DNA of 64,000 bases, taken from contig NZ_CP135916.1 in NCBI RefSeq assembly GCF_032391395.1, positions 1,364,001 through 1,428,000 on the forward strand. Reading direction: 5' to 3'. Origin of the DNA: Sphingomonas sp. Y38-1Y (GTDB lineage: Bacteria > Pseudomonadota > Alphaproteobacteria > Sphingomonadales > Sphingomonadaceae). Within the stretch, counting starts at the first letter, position 1. Each line of letters begins with the position of its first letter. Shown one piece after another: positions 41,990 to 51,293 of this stretch. The notes under the pieces were generated by a model. The model saw only the letters and a list, made by a program, of their open reading frames with translations. It did no database searches and had not been told where the DNA came from. Both the position numbers and the translations under genes were made by a program.

Positions 41990-43581
41990 TGCTCGACTTT
42001 CCGCCCTGGAAGAAGTGGCTCACCTGGGCCACCGTGATCGTCGGCGTACTGCTGGCGGTGCCGACGCTGCTATCCGGCACGTCGATTGGGCCGCAGCTGC
42101 CCGCCTGGATGAACAAGACCAAGGTCAATCTGGGCCTCGATCTTGCCGGCGGCAGCTACATCCTGCTCGAGGCGCAGACCAGCGACGTGCGCAACCAGCG
42201 CCTCGAAACGATGCGCGACACGATCCTGGGCGAAATGCGCCGCGCGCCGCGCATCGCCATCGGCGACATCTCGACGCGTGACGGCCGCATCAGCTTCATG
42301 GTCCGCGACGTCACTCAGATCGACGCGGTGCGAGAGCGGCTGCTGCCGCTGACCGCGGGTGCCGGGCTGACCGGCCAGCGCGACTGGAACATCGAGGTGC
42401 GGGACACGACGCGTGTCGTCATGACCCCGACCGAGGCCGGCCTTGCCCAGGCGACCGAGCAGGCGATGGTCGATGCGACCGAGGTCGTGCGCCGCCGCGT
42501 CGATGAGCTCGGCACGCGCGAGCCGACCATCATCCGCCAGGGTTCGAACCGCATCGTCGTCCAGGTGCCCGGCCTTCAGGACCCGCAGGCGCTCAAGGAG
42601 CTGCTCGGCAAGACCGCGCGGCTCGAGTTCAAGCTGGTCGATACCGCCGCCGATCCGGCGCAGCTTGCCCGCGGGCAGGCGCCGATCGGCAGCCAGGTGC
42701 TGCCGTATCCGTCGAGCGGCGCGCCGATCGCGGTCAAGCGCTCGACGATCATCTCGGGCGACCAGATCGCCGATGCGCGCCAGGAATATGACCCGCAGAC
42801 CGGCGCGCCGATCGTCGGCATCCGCTTCAATTCCGAAGGCGGCCGCCGCTTCGCGCGGGTGACGCAGGAGAATACGGGCAAGCCGTTCGCGATCATCGTC
42901 GACAACTCGGTGATTTCGGCCCCCAACATCAACGAGCAGATCCTGGGCGGTGCCGCCAGCATTTCGGGCGGGTTCACCGTCGAGAGCGCCAACCAGCTCG
43001 CGATCGCGCTCCGTTCGGGCAAGCTGCCCGTCGACCTCACCGTGATCGAGGAATCGACGATCAGCCCCGAGCTTGGCGCCGACTCGATCCAGTCGGGCGT
43101 CATCGCCGGCGTGATCGGCACGCTGGCGATCGTCGTGCTGATGCTGTTCGCGTATCTGCGCTTCGGCGTGTACGCCAACATCGCGCTGGTCGTGAACGTC
43201 CTGATGATCCTGGGCGTGATGGCGCTGTTCAACGCCACGCTGACGCTGCCGGGCATCGCCGGCTTCGTGCTGACGATCGGTGCCGCGGTCGATGCGAACG
43301 TGCTCATCAACGAGCGCATTCGCGAGGAGCGGCGCCGCGGGCGCAGCGTCAATTCGGCAGTCGAGTTCGGCTACAAGGAAGCGACGCGCGCGATCTTCGA
43401 CGCCAACGTCACCAACGCCATCGCCGCGGTGATGATGTTCGTGTTCGGCGCGGGCCCCGTGCGCGGTTTTGCCGTGGTGCTCATCATCGGCATCGTCACC
43501 TCGGTGTTCACCGCCGTTACCTTTACCCGTTTGATGGTCGCCGACTGGCTGAAGAAGCGTCCGCGCGAGCTGGTGATCTGA
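41989..43581 (+). CDS. secD: SecD, protein-export membrane protein
   Basis: 530 residues. The N-terminal membrane helix precedes the VNLGLDLAGGSYILLEA motif. A large periplasmic P1 domain follows (VRRRVDELGTREPTIIRQG, GRRFARVTQENTGKPFAIIVD). The C-terminal RND-type membrane domain begins around residue 365 and includes GAAVDANVLINERIREERRRGRS. With SecF it uses the proton gradient to pull exported proteins through SecYEG. Confidence 0.97.
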   Translation: MLDFPPWKKWLTWATVIVGVLLAVPTLLSGTSIGPQLPAWMNKTKVNLGLDLAGGSYILLEAQTSDVRNQRLETMRDTILGEMRRAPRIAIGDISTRDGRISFMVRDVTQIDAVRERLLPLTAGAGLTGQRDWNIEVRDTTRVVMTPTEAGLAQATEQAMVDATEVVRRRVDELGTREPTIIRQGSNRIVVQVPGLQDPQALKELLGKTARLEFKLVDTAADPAQLARGQAPIGSQVLPYPSSGAPIAVKRSTIISGDQIADARQEYDPQTGAPIVGIRFNSEGGRRFARVTQENTGKPFAIIVDNSVISAPNINEQILGGAASISGGFTVESANQLAIALRSGKLPVDLTVIEESTISPELGADSIQSGVIAGVIGTLAIVVLMLFAYLRFGVYANIALVVNVLMILGVMALFNATLTLPGIAGFVLTIGAAVDANVLINERIREERRRGRSVNSAVEFGYKEATRAIFDANVTNAIAAVMMFVFGAGPVRGFAVVLIIGIVTSVFTAVTFTRLMVADWLKKRPRELVI

Positions 43582-43592
43582 GGAAGTCTGCG

Positions 43593-44561
43593 ATGCGTCC
43601 GCTCAAGCTTGTCCCTGACAACACCAACATCGACTTCATGTCGTTCCGCAAGATCGCCGCGGTGATCTCGACGGTAATGGTGATCGCCTCGCTGGCGCTG
43701 CTCGTCACGCGCGGCCTCAATTTCGGCATCGACTTCGTCGGCGGGCAGCTCGTCCGCGTGACCTTCTCGCAGGATGTCGAGATCGAGCAGCTGCGCGCGC
43801 GCGTCGATGCGCTCGGCGTCGGCGAACCGACGATCCAGCAGTTCGGTAGCGCGCGCGACATCGCGATCCGCCTGCCGGTGCCGGAAAACGAGACGCCCGC
43901 GTCCGCCAGCCAGGCGGCGCAGAAGCTGCGTGACACCATCGAGCAGGCCTATCCCGGCGCGCGCGTCGGATCGGTCGAGGCGGTGTCGGGCAAGGTGTCG
44001 GGCGAATTGTTCGAGAAGGGCGCCCTCGCGCTCGGCCTCGCGATGATCGCCATCGCAATCTACATCTGGTTCCGCTTCGAATGGCAGTTCGGCGTCGGTG
44101 CGCTGCTCGCGCTCGCGCAGGACATGATCGTCGTGCTGGGCTTCTTTGCGGCGACGCAGCTGGAGTTCGACCTCAACACGATCGCCGCGCTGCTGACGAT
44201 CATAGGCTACTCGCTGAACGATAAGATCGTCATCTTCGACCGCGTGCGCGAGAATCTGCGCAAGTTCCGGCGGATGGGGATCGTCGAGATCCTGAACCTG
44301 TCGATCAACGAGACGCTGTCGCGCACCGTCATGACCTCGCTGTCGATCACGATGCCGCTGCTCGTCCTCGTGTTCTTCGGCCCCGATGTGATCTTCGGCT
44401 TCAGCCTGGCGATGGCGCTCGGCATCATCGTCGGCACCTGGTCGTCGATGTTCGTCGGCAACGGCATCCTCATCCAGTTCAACGTCTCGCCCGAGAATTT
44501 CGATCGCAAGGCGGTGACGGCGAACGCCAACGCGGAGCGCGTGGCCCCGCGCGAGCGTTAA
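43593..44561 (+). CDS. secF: SecF, protein-export membrane protein
   Basis: 322 residues, starting 11 bases after secD. The first helix (about 21-42) leads to FGIDFVGGQLVRV. A small periplasmic domain and five further helices follow, with the signature IGYSLNDKIVIFDRVRENLR and MTSLSITMPLLVLVFFG. The C-terminal tail is soluble and basic. It is the partner of SecD; together with YajC this forms the usual alphaproteobacterial set. Confidence 0.97.
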   Translation: MRPLKLVPDNTNIDFMSFRKIAAVISTVMVIASLALLVTRGLNFGIDFVGGQLVRVTFSQDVEIEQLRARVDALGVGEPTIQQFGSARDIAIRLPVPENETPASASQAAQKLRDTIEQAYPGARVGSVEAVSGKVSGELFEKGALALGLAMIAIAIYIWFRFEWQFGVGALLALAQDMIVVLGFFAATQLEFDLNTIAALLTIIGYSLNDKIVIFDRVRENLRKFRRMGIVEILNLSINETLSRTVMTSLSITMPLLVLVFFGPDVIFGFSLAMALGIIVGTWSSMFVGNGILIQFNVSPENFDRKAVTANANAERVAPRER

Positions 44562-44567
44562 GCACGG

Positions 44568-44942
44568 ATGCGGATGGATCGCGATCAGCGCGGCGAGGGG
44601 CCGCTCATCAGCGGCATCGTCGGGCGCGGCTTTCGCATCGATGATGGCGTCTATGAGGGGCTGGTGATTACGCCCAAGCGCGCCGACGGCTGGTCGCCGC
44701 CGCCGATCGCGGAGCTGACCGAAGCCAATCTCGCGCCCGCGCTGGCGATCGATCCGCTGCCAGAGTTTATCGTACTGGGCACCGGCAATCGCCTCGTCCG
44801 CCCGCCGCGCGCCCTGATCGCGGCGCTGGAGGCGAAGGGCATCGGCGTGGAGCCGATGGACAGCCGTGCGGCGGCCCGCGCCTGGGGCGTGCTGCGCGCG
44901 GAACTCCGCTGGGTCGCCGCCGCGATCTATCCGCTCGACTGA
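44568..44942 (+). CDS. Mth938-like domain protein (NDUFAF3-like)
   Basis: 124 residues. The Mth938/DUF498 fold is visible in ISGIVGRGFRIDDGVYEGLVITP, PEFIVLGTGNRLVRPP and IGVEPMDSRAAARAWGVLRAE. The mitochondrial relative NDUFAF3 assists complex I assembly; the bacterial role is not settled. Its position 6 bases after secF is a conserved arrangement in alphaproteobacteria. An ATG at 44574 is an alternative start. The last 16 bases overlap the convergent transporter gene. Confidence 0.85.
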   Translation: MRMDRDQRGEGPLISGIVGRGFRIDDGVYEGLVITPKRADGWSPPPIAELTEANLAPALAIDPLPEFIVLGTGNRLVRPPRALIAALEAKGIGVEPMDSRAAARAWGVLRAELRWVAAAIYPLD

Positions 44943-45820
44943 GGAACCGCGGCTAGCCGGCGGCGATGCTCGCGCCAGGCGATGTAGATGCCGCTGGCGA
45001 TCAGGATCGGCGCGCCGATCCACGTCGTGTCACTCGGCAGCTGGCCGAACAGCAGGAAACCCAGCAGCGTCGCCCAGAGCAAGGCCGAGTAATCCATCGG
45101 GACGACGATGGAGATCGGCGCATGACGCAGCGCCGCGGTCAGCGCGATCTGGCCCGCGCCGCCGACCACGCCGATCCCGACCAGCATCGCCCAGGTCCCG
45201 AGCGCATGGGGACGCAGGTCGGCGAGCCAGAACGGCAGCAGCGGCGGCAGCGACAGCAACGAGAACCAGAACACCGTCGTTCCCGCGCTCTCGGTCCGGC
45301 CGATCTGGCGCAGCAGCACCGAGATGACCGCGATCATGAAGGCGGAGGCGAGCCCGACGGCCGCGCCCGCCACGGGGATGGTGTGGCCGCCGGGCTGGAC
45401 GATGATGAGGATGCCGACGAAGCCCGCCACCACTGCGCCCCAGCGGTGCCAGCCGGTCGGCTCGCGCAGCCAGAGCGCGCCGAGCAGCGTCGCGAACAGC
45501 GGTGCGGTGAACTGGAACGTCGTTGCTTCGGCAAGCGGGAGGAGGTGCAGCGACCCGAACGTCGCGGTCATGCCGATCAGGCCGGCGGCGGCGCGGCGGG
45601 CGTGCGCGCCGAAGCGCTGCGTCCGGACCGTGCCGATGCCGTCGGTTCGCCACAGCCAGAGGATGACGATCGGCAGCGCGCAAAGCTGGCGGAAGAACAT
45701 CGTCTCGATCAGGCCGGCACCATGCTGCTCGGCAAGCTTCACCAGCGCGCCCATCGTCGCGAGCAGCGCGACGGCGAGGAGGCGCAGCGCAATGCCCTTG
45801 AGGATGGAGTCGCCGGTCAC
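44927..45820 (-). CDS. EamA-family (DMT) transporter
   Basis: 297 residues from a GTG at 45820, with ten hydrophobic segments in two EamA repeats: QFTAPLFATLLGALWLREPTGWHRWGAV ends the first half and ALLWATLLGFLLFGQLPSDTTW the second. This is the drug/metabolite transporter superfamily, which exports or exchanges small metabolites across the inner membrane; the substrate cannot be inferred. It overlaps the Mth938-like gene tail to tail. Confidence 0.85.
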   Translation of the reverse strand: MTGDSILKGIALRLLAVALLATMGALVKLAEQHGAGLIETMFFRQLCALPIVILWLWRTDGIGTVRTQRFGAHARRAAAGLIGMTATFGSLHLLPLAEATTFQFTAPLFATLLGALWLREPTGWHRWGAVVAGFVGILIIVQPGGHTIPVAGAAVGLASAFMIAVISVLLRQIGRTESAGTTVFWFSLLSLPPLLPFWLADLRPHALGTWAMLVGIGVVGGAGQIALTAALRHAPISIVVPMDYSALLWATLLGFLLFGQLPSDTTWIGAPILIASGIYIAWREHRRRLAAVPQSSG

Positions 45821-45890
45821 CCGTGCGGGCTAGGCGGGGGATTGCTGCGCCGCAATGCGTTTGTCGTCGCAGCCCGCGCGACGTCGGGAG

Positions 45891-46301
45891 TTACCGCGCG
45901 GCGATCTCGCGCTGGCGCATCGGCATCGCGTCGATGGTGCGCTCCAAGTGGCGGGGCGGGATCGCCTCTGCCGAGCGGAGCTTGACGCCGCCGTCACGGC
46001 CGACCAGCACCACGCCGAAGCGCGTCCGCGACATCGCGTAACGCTGGCGGATCGCGGCGGCATAGTCGTGCGCACCGGCGACGGAATCGCCCACCACCTC
46101 GATTACATGCACGTCGCGATCGTTGAGCGACGAGCGCGCCTGATGCAGCAACGCCTGCTGTCGGAGCAGCATCGGATCGTTGCGATTGGGCGCGAAGACG
46201 ATGACGAGGCGCGGGTCGCGAGCGCGCTGTTCGATCGAACCGGGCCGCGGCTGGACAGCGGCGGCGATGCTGAGGGGGATAAGCGCTTCGATCACCCACA
46301 A
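45891..46301 (-). CDS. DUF4174 domain protein, probably exported; start uncertain
   Basis: About 136 residues. The body (RLVIVFAPNRNDPMLLRQQA, DVHVIEVVGDS, RFGVVLVGRDGGVKLRS) has the thioredoxin-like layout of DUF4174 without a CxxC site. No ATG is present near the start: TTG at 46301 or GTG at 46295 gives a short hydrophobic lead (WVIEALIPLSIAAAVQ) that looks like a signal peptide. It is downstream of tesB on the same strand after a 32-base gap. The function is unknown. Confidence 0.55.
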   Translation of the reverse strand: MWVIEALIPLSIAAAVQPRPGSIEQRARDPRLVIVFAPNRNDPMLLRQQALLHQARSSLNDRDVHVIEVVGDSVAGAHDYAAAIRQRYAMSRTRFGVVLVGRDGGVKLRSAEAIPPRHLERTIDAMPMRQREIAAR

Positions 46302-46333
46302 TGAACGCGAAACCCGCGGGAAAGTGCCATCGC

Positions 46334-47215
46334 TCAGCCGCGACGGCGGATCAGCCCTTCCTGCGCGGCGCTGGCGACGAGGCGGCCGTCGCGCGTGTAG
46401 ATGCGGCCGCGATTGTGGCCGCGGGCATGGCCCGACCAAGGACTGTCGGTCGTGTACAGCAGCCACTCGTCCGCGCGCAGCGGTTCGTGCAGCCACAGCG
46501 CATGGTCCAGGCTGGCGGTCTGCACCGATCCGTCCAGCCAAGTGAGGCCGTGCGGCAGCATGCAGGTGCCGAGCAGCGTCATGTCGCTGGCATAAGCGAG
46601 CATCGCGCGGTGGAGCGCCGGATCGTCGGGAAGCGGCGCGGCCACGCGGAACCAGTTGTGCTGGACGGGCTCGCCGGGTGCGCTGGAGAACCAGTGCTCG
46701 GGCGCGGTCGGGCGCACTTCAATGGGCCGTGCGCGCAGGAAGAAGCGGCGCATCTTTTCGGGCACACGCGCCTCGATCTCCTGCCGCAGCTCGGTTTCGC
46801 TGCGCAGCGCCTCGGGTGGGGGGACGTCGGGCATCGCTTCCTGGTGCGACAGCCCATCCTCGGGCGTCTGGAAGCTGGCGATCATGTTGAGGATCGGCGT
46901 GCCGCGCTGCATCGCGATGACGCGACGATTGGCGAAGCTGCGGCCGTCGAAGTCGCGCACCACGCGGTAGATGATCGGGTGATCCTCGCTGCCCGGCCGC
47001 ATGAAATAGGCGTGGAGCGAGTGCGCGACCTTGTCGTCGTCGACCGACCGCTGCGCGGCCTGAAGCGCCTGAGCGATCACCTGGCCGCCGAACACTCGGC
47101 CGACACCGCCGGGCTGGCGCGCCCCGCGATAAAGGTCGGTGTCGATCGTCTCGACGTCGAGCAGCTCGATCAGCTGCGCGACGAGGCCCTCCGCGGTGGT
47201 CGCGCGTTCCGCCAT
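46334..47215 (-). CDS. tesB: Acyl-CoA thioesterase II
   Basis: 293 residues from the ATG at 47215, within the TGATG junction with the preceding gene (a TTG at 47218 is in frame). Double hot-dog fold: GGVGRVFGGQVIAQALQAAQRSV, HSLHAYFMRPG, FDGRSFANRRVIAMQRGTPI, then ASLDHALWLHEP and the catalytic-region GRIYTRDGRLVASAAQEGL. It hydrolyses medium and long acyl-CoAs to free acids. It is the last-but-one gene of the minus-strand acyl-CoA block. Confidence 0.94.
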   Translation of the reverse strand: MAERATTAEGLVAQLIELLDVETIDTDLYRGARQPGGVGRVFGGQVIAQALQAAQRSVDDDKVAHSLHAYFMRPGSEDHPIIYRVVRDFDGRSFANRRVIAMQRGTPILNMIASFQTPEDGLSHQEAMPDVPPPEALRSETELRQEIEARVPEKMRRFFLRARPIEVRPTAPEHWFSSAPGEPVQHNWFRVAAPLPDDPALHRAMLAYASDMTLLGTCMLPHGLTWLDGSVQTASLDHALWLHEPLRADEWLLYTTDSPWSGHARGHNRGRIYTRDGRLVASAAQEGLIRRRG

Positions 47216-48324
47216 CAATAGCCGCTGGCGCGGGCGAGCGCGTCGGCATGGTGGCCGGCATCGCCGAACAGCTCCGCCAGCACCCGCGCGCGCTTCATGT
47301 AGAAGCCGATGTCGTAATCGTCGGTCATGCCGATTCCCCCGTGCATCTGGATGCCTTCCTGCACCGACAGCGTCGTGGCAAGCCCCGTCATCGCCTTGGC
47401 AACCATCGTCGCCTCGCCCGCGCGGGGATCGCCGGCGTCGAGCAATTGCTGCGCCTTGAGCACCGCGGCGCGGGCGATCTCCATTTCGGAATAGAGGTGT
47501 GCGGCGCGGTGCTGGAGCGCCTGGAAGCTGCCGATCGGCTGCCCGAACTGCTTGCGCTGCTTGAGATAGTCGACGGTCATGTCCATCGCGCCGCCGCCGA
47601 CGCCGAGCAGTTCGGCCGACGCGCCGGTGCGGCCCGCGGCCAGCAGGCGGTCGAGCACGGCCTGGCCGCCGCCCACCTCGCCGATCACCGCGTCGGCATC
47701 GACCTCGACCCCATCGAAGACGAGCTCGCTGGCGAGGCTCGAGTCCGCAAGCCGGCGCGGGTCGGCGGTGAGGCCGGCCGCGCCCGCTTCGACCGCAAAC
47801 AGGGTCACGCCCTCGCCGGTCTGCGCGGCGACGAGGATAAGGTCGGCGACGTGGCCGTGCTGGACGGATCGCTTGGTGCCCGACAGCTTGAAGCCGTTGC
47901 CGGAACGCTCAGCCGCCATCACTACGCGGCCGGTGTGCTTGGCGCCCTCGTCGATCGCGAGCGCGGCGACGGTCTCGCCCCCGGCGATGCCGCGAAACCA
48001 GCGCGCGGCATGGGCGGTCCCCTTCAGCGCCTCGACCGCGGCGACGGCGGTCGAGAGGAAGGGCGAGGGTGACAGGTTGCGCCCGATCGCCTCCATGACG
48101 ACGCCCGCCTCGACATGACCGAGGCCGAGGCCGCCCTGGTCCTCGGGCACGAGGATGCCGGTGAAGCCCATTTCGGCAAACTGGCGCCACAGGTCGCGGC
48201 TGAAGCCGGTCTGGTCATCCGCATCGCGGAGCGCGCGCAGGTGGCGGACAGGGGCGTGCTCGGTCACGAACTCCGCCGCGGTATCGCGCAGCATCGCCTG
48301 TTCGTCGTTGAGGTAGAGGGGCAT
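47215..48324 (-). CDS. Acyl-CoA dehydrogenase family protein
   Basis: 369 residues with the three-domain acyl-CoA dehydrogenase fold. N-terminal helices contain FAEMGFTGILVPEDQGGLGLG; the middle beta domain has VQHGHVADLILVAAQTG; the C-terminal helices carry YLKQRKQFGQPIGSFQALQH and VQEGIQMHGGIGMTDDYDIGFYMKRA. The catalytic Glu position typical of short-chain enzymes is not obvious. Pairing with the second dehydrogenase at 48454 suggests a two-subunit (FadE-heteromer-like) enzyme for bulky acyl-CoAs, which is inference. Confidence 0.9.
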   Translation of the reverse strand: MPLYLNDEQAMLRDTAAEFVTEHAPVRHLRALRDADDQTGFSRDLWRQFAEMGFTGILVPEDQGGLGLGHVEAGVVMEAIGRNLSPSPFLSTAVAAVEALKGTAHAARWFRGIAGGETVAALAIDEGAKHTGRVVMAAERSGNGFKLSGTKRSVQHGHVADLILVAAQTGEGVTLFAVEAGAAGLTADPRRLADSSLASELVFDGVEVDADAVIGEVGGGQAVLDRLLAAGRTGASAELLGVGGGAMDMTVDYLKQRKQFGQPIGSFQALQHRAAHLYSEMEIARAAVLKAQQLLDAGDPRAGEATMVAKAMTGLATTLSVQEGIQMHGGIGMTDDYDIGFYMKRARVLAELFGDAGHHADALARASGY

Positions 48325-48330
48325 TACATC

Positions 48331-48445
48331 TCCCTCTCCCCTTCAGGGGAGAGGGCCGGGGAGAGGGGCAGTCCTCTCCGTACCGGCCCATCGCTATGGT
48401 TGTGGACTGCCCCTCTCCCAACCCTCTCCCCTGAAGGGGAGAGGG
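48331..48445. repeat. Long inverted repeat built from CCCTCTCCCCTTCAGGGG units
   Basis: The left arm starts TCCCTCTCCCCTTCAGGGGA (48331-48350) and continues to about 48375. The right arm (about 48403-48445) is its inverted partner, ending CCTGAAGGGGAGAGGG. Each arm contains its own small palindrome, so the 115-base unit can form nested hairpins. It separates the two acyl-CoA dehydrogenase genes. Confidence 0.75.
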
Positions 48446-48453
48446 CTATTCGG

Positions 48454-49635
48454 TCAGCTCGGCAGTTCCAAGATTCGCTTGGCGATGATGCCGAGCTGGA
48501 TCTCGCTGGTCCCGCCCTCGATCGAGTTCGCCTTGGTGCGCAGCCATGCGCGCGCCTTTGCGCCGCCGCCCGAGCCCTCGCTCTCCCATTCGAGCGCGTC
48601 CGATCCGCCCGCCGCCATGACGAGCTCGTGGCGCTGCTTGTTGAGCTCGGTGCCGGCATATTTCATCATGCTGGGCTGCGCCGGATGCGCGCGCCCGGCC
48701 TTCAGTTCGTCGATGAAGCGCTCCGACATGGCGGCAAAGGCGCGGGCGCGGACGTCGAATTCGGCGATCGCGGCGCGCAGCATCGGGTCGGCGAGCCGGC
48801 CGGACTCGTCCAGGCCGATGGTGGCGATCGCCCCCTCGACCAGCGGATTGCCGCCGGTCGATTGGCCGAGCCCCATGCCCGAGATCATCTCGCGCTCATG
48901 CCCCAGCAGGTATTTCGCGACGTCCCAGCCCTTGTTCTCGTCATGGATGCGATTGGCCTTGGGCACCTTTACATCGTCGAAGAAGGTCTCGCAGAACGGC
49001 GAATAGCCGCTGATGAGCAGGATCGGGCGCGTCGAGACGCCCTCGCTCTCCATGTCGAACAGGACGAAGCTGATGCCGCCCTGCTTCGATTCCTTCGAGG
49101 TGCGGACGAGGCAGAAGATCCAGTCCGCCTTGTCGGCATAGCTGGTCCACACCTTCTGCCCGTTGACGACATAGTGGTCGCCCGCATCTTCCGCGCTGGT
49201 GGCAAGCCCGGCGAGGTCCGAGCCGGCGTTGGGCTCCGAATAGCCCTGGCACCAGCGGATCTCACCGCGCGCGATGCGGGGCAGATGCTCGAGCTTCTGT
49301 GCCTCGGTCCCGTATTTGAGGAGCGCCGGGCCGAGCATCGAGATGCCGAAGCTCGATAGGGGATTGCGCGCACCGATCGCGGCCATCTCCTCTTTCAGGA
49401 TCTTGGCCTGTGCCGGCGACAGCCCGCCGCCGCCATACTCGGTCGGCCAGTCGGGCACGGTCCAGCCGCGCGCGGCCATCGCGTCCATCCATTCCTTCTG
49501 CCCGGGCTGATAGACCGCCCGGCGCCCGCCCCAGCAGACATCCTTTTCGCTGCGCACGGGCTGGCGCATCTCGGCCGGGCAGTTCGCCTCCAGCCATTCA
49601 CGGGTTTCGTGACGGAACGCGGCAAGGTCGGTCAT
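48454..49635 (-). CDS. Acyl-CoA dehydrogenase family protein
   Basis: 393 residues. Strong family features: [37 protein letters not shown] (FAD loop), [19 protein letters not shown], and C-terminal [19 protein letters not shown]. This group resembles the large subunit of paired dehydrogenases acting on steroid-side-chain or branched acyl-CoA. With the 47215 gene it would make a heteromer. The start overlaps the amidase stop by 4 bases (49632-49635). Confidence 0.92.
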   Translation of the reverse strand: MTDLAAFRHETREWLEANCPAEMRQPVRSEKDVCWGGRRAVYQPGQKEWMDAMAARGWTVPDWPTEYGGGGLSPAQAKILKEEMAAIGARNPLSSFGISMLGPALLKYGTEAQKLEHLPRIARGEIRWCQGYSEPNAGSDLAGLATSAEDAGDHYVVNGQKVWTSYADKADWIFCLVRTSKESKQGGISFVLFDMESEGVSTRPILLISGYSPFCETFFDDVKVPKANRIHDENKGWDVAKYLLGHEREMISGMGLGQSTGGNPLVEGAIATIGLDESGRLADPMLRAAIAEFDVRARAFAAMSERFIDELKAGRAHPAQPSMMKYAGTELNKQRHELVMAAGGSDALEWESEGSGGGAKARAWLRTKANSIEGGTSEIQLGIIAKRILELPS

Positions 49636-50942
49636 GACGGGCTTTCCTGAAGCTGGCGGTCGATCAGGCGGGCAATGGCGATCGCGTGATGGTCGTGGTG
49701 GCGCGCCGTCATCACCTGGACGCCGGCGGGCAGGCCGTCGAAGCGGCCGACGGGCACGACGCAGGCGGGCAGGCCCGGATAGGTGGCGAGCCCCGCCCAG
49801 GCGAGGTGCGCGTCATAGGGGCTCTCGGCCCCGTCGATGTCGAGCGTGCGGTCGGCCAGCGGCCGGCTGTCGTGCGGAAAGGCGAGCGTCGCGGCGGGCG
49901 GGGCGATCACCGCATCGACCTCGGCGAACAGCTTGCCCCAGGCGCGCGTGCTGCGTGCCTGCGCGTCGAGCCAGCTCAGCCAGGCGAGCAGCGTCGGCAT
50001 CGTGTGGTGAAGGTCGGGCTGCGAGCGCGCGAACACGACGTTGAGCATCTTGCCATACGCCTCGTGCTGGCGCGCGAGGTCAGGAAGGGCGGGGTGCTCG
50101 CGGATCACCTCGACCCCGGCGCGAGACAGCGCCTCCGTCGCGCGCTCGATCGCTTCCACACAGGCGGCGGCAGTCGGCGTGGCGGGATGCGCGGTAAGCG
50201 CGAGGACGCGGCGCGGCGGCCCGGACGGGCGGGGAAGCGGCAGCTCGGCGAGCAGGTCGAGGAGGACGGGCAGGTCCTCGCCCGACCGCGCCATCGGGCC
50301 GACCACGCCCAGCACCGTCTCCGCCCCGTCCGTACCCGGATAGCGGTGGCCGAGGCTGCTGATCGCCGCCCAGCTCGGCTTCAGGCCCCAGACGCCGCAG
50401 AAATGCGCGGGGACGCGGATCGAGCCGCCGATGTCGCTGCCCATCTCGATCGGCACATAGCCCGCCGCGAGCGACGCGGCCGATCCGCCCGAGCTTCCGC
50501 CGGGGGTGCGGGCGGGGTCGAGCGGGTGGTGGGTGCGGCCGTGGATCGAGTTGACCGACTGCCAGTCGCCCAGCCCTTTCGGCACGTTGGTCTTGCCCAG
50601 GATGATGGCGCCCGCGGCCTTGAGCCTCCGGACCGCCTCGGCATCGCTGGCGGCGATGTTGCCCGCGTGATGCGCGAAGCCCCAGTGCGTGGGCAGGCCG
50701 GCGACGTCGAACGCTTCCTTCACCGTCATCGGCACGCCGAGCAGCGGCATGCCGTCCCCCGCCGCCCCGCGCGCATCGATCGCATCGGCCGCCGCACGCG
50801 CGCGATCGAAATCGCGGACGACGACGGCGTTGATGGCGGTGTCTGCGGCTTCGATGCGAGCGATGGCGGCGTCGGTCTCCGCGCGGGCGGAGGTTTCCCC
50901 CGCGCGGATCGCGGCGGCGGTGGCGAGCGCGGAGCGGGTCAT
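49632..50942 (-). CDS. Amidase-signature family hydrolase
   Basis: 435 residues from the ATG at 50942; a frame extending to 51029 would be encoded by repeat DNA and is rejected. The Ser-cisSer-Lys triad is visible: Lys75 in PMTVKEAF, Ser150/151 in [10 protein letters not shown], and Ser174 in [13 protein letters not shown]. It hydrolyses amides or aryl amides; without GatB or GatC nearby it is unlikely to be GatA. The overlap with the acyl-CoA dehydrogenase suggests co-expression, perhaps releasing a carboxylic acid for the same pathway. Confidence 0.88.
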   Translation of the reverse strand: MTRSALATAAAIRAGETSARAETDAAIARIEAADTAINAVVVRDFDRARAAADAIDARGAAGDGMPLLGVPMTVKEAFDVAGLPTHWGFAHHAGNIAASDAEAVRRLKAAGAIILGKTNVPKGLGDWQSVNSIHGRTHHPLDPARTPGGSSGGSAASLAAGYVPIEMGSDIGGSIRVPAHFCGVWGLKPSWAAISSLGHRYPGTDGAETVLGVVGPMARSGEDLPVLLDLLAELPLPRPSGPPRRVLALTAHPATPTAAACVEAIERATEALSRAGVEVIREHPALPDLARQHEAYGKMLNVVFARSQPDLHHTMPTLLAWLSWLDAQARSTRAWGKLFAEVDAVIAPPAATLAFPHDSRPLADRTLDIDGAESPYDAHLAWAGLATYPGLPACVVPVGRFDGLPAGVQVMTARHHDHHAIAIARLIDRQLQESPS

Positions 50943-50954
50943 GCTTTCCCCATC

Positions 50955-51101
50955 TCCGTTCGTGCTGAGTAGCGGCCGAGTAGCCGCGTCAGCGGCGTAT
51001 CGAGGTCGCGTATCGAAGCACCGTTCCACGCACCAACATCCTTCGATACGCCGTCTCGATACGCGCTTTGCGCTACTCGACGGCTACTCAGGACGAACGG
51101 G
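50955..51101. repeat. Inverted repeat block (type E)
   Basis: CTCCGTTCGTGCTGAGTAGC at the left (from 50955) and GGCTACTCAGGACGAACGG at the right (to 51101) are inverted ends. Inside, CGTATCGAAG (51009-51018) faces CTTCGATACG (51041-51050). Confidence 0.7.
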
Positions 51102-51144
51102 GTGGGAATGGGTAGGGGGGTAGGAGAAGGTGCGCACACCCCCC

Positions 51145-51242
51145 TCCGTTCGGTTCGAGCGAAGTCGAGAACCGCTACCGAGCGAAGCGAGGCGCCTCGG
51201 CTACGCTCGACCAGGTCCCTCGACTTCGCTCGGGACAAACGG
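51145..51242. repeat. Inverted repeat block (type E variant)
   Basis: CCGTTCGGTTCGAGCGAAG (from 51145) faces CTTCGCTCGGGACAAACGG (to 51242). It directly follows the previous block, so the 350-base gap between the amidase and the fadJ-type gene is mostly repeat DNA. Confidence 0.65.
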
Positions 51243-51293
51243 AAGGGGAGGCGTGTCACGCGAAGCGTCGCCGGAAGAAGAAGCGCGCAGAGC

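Noticed and set aside
49632..50942. Naming the amidase GatA
   Set aside because: No gatB or gatC is nearby, and the catabolic context fits a general amidase better.
50943..51029. N-terminal extension of the amidase gene starting at 51029
   Set aside because: The extension is read from a dispersed inverted repeat and lies before a good ribosome binding site.
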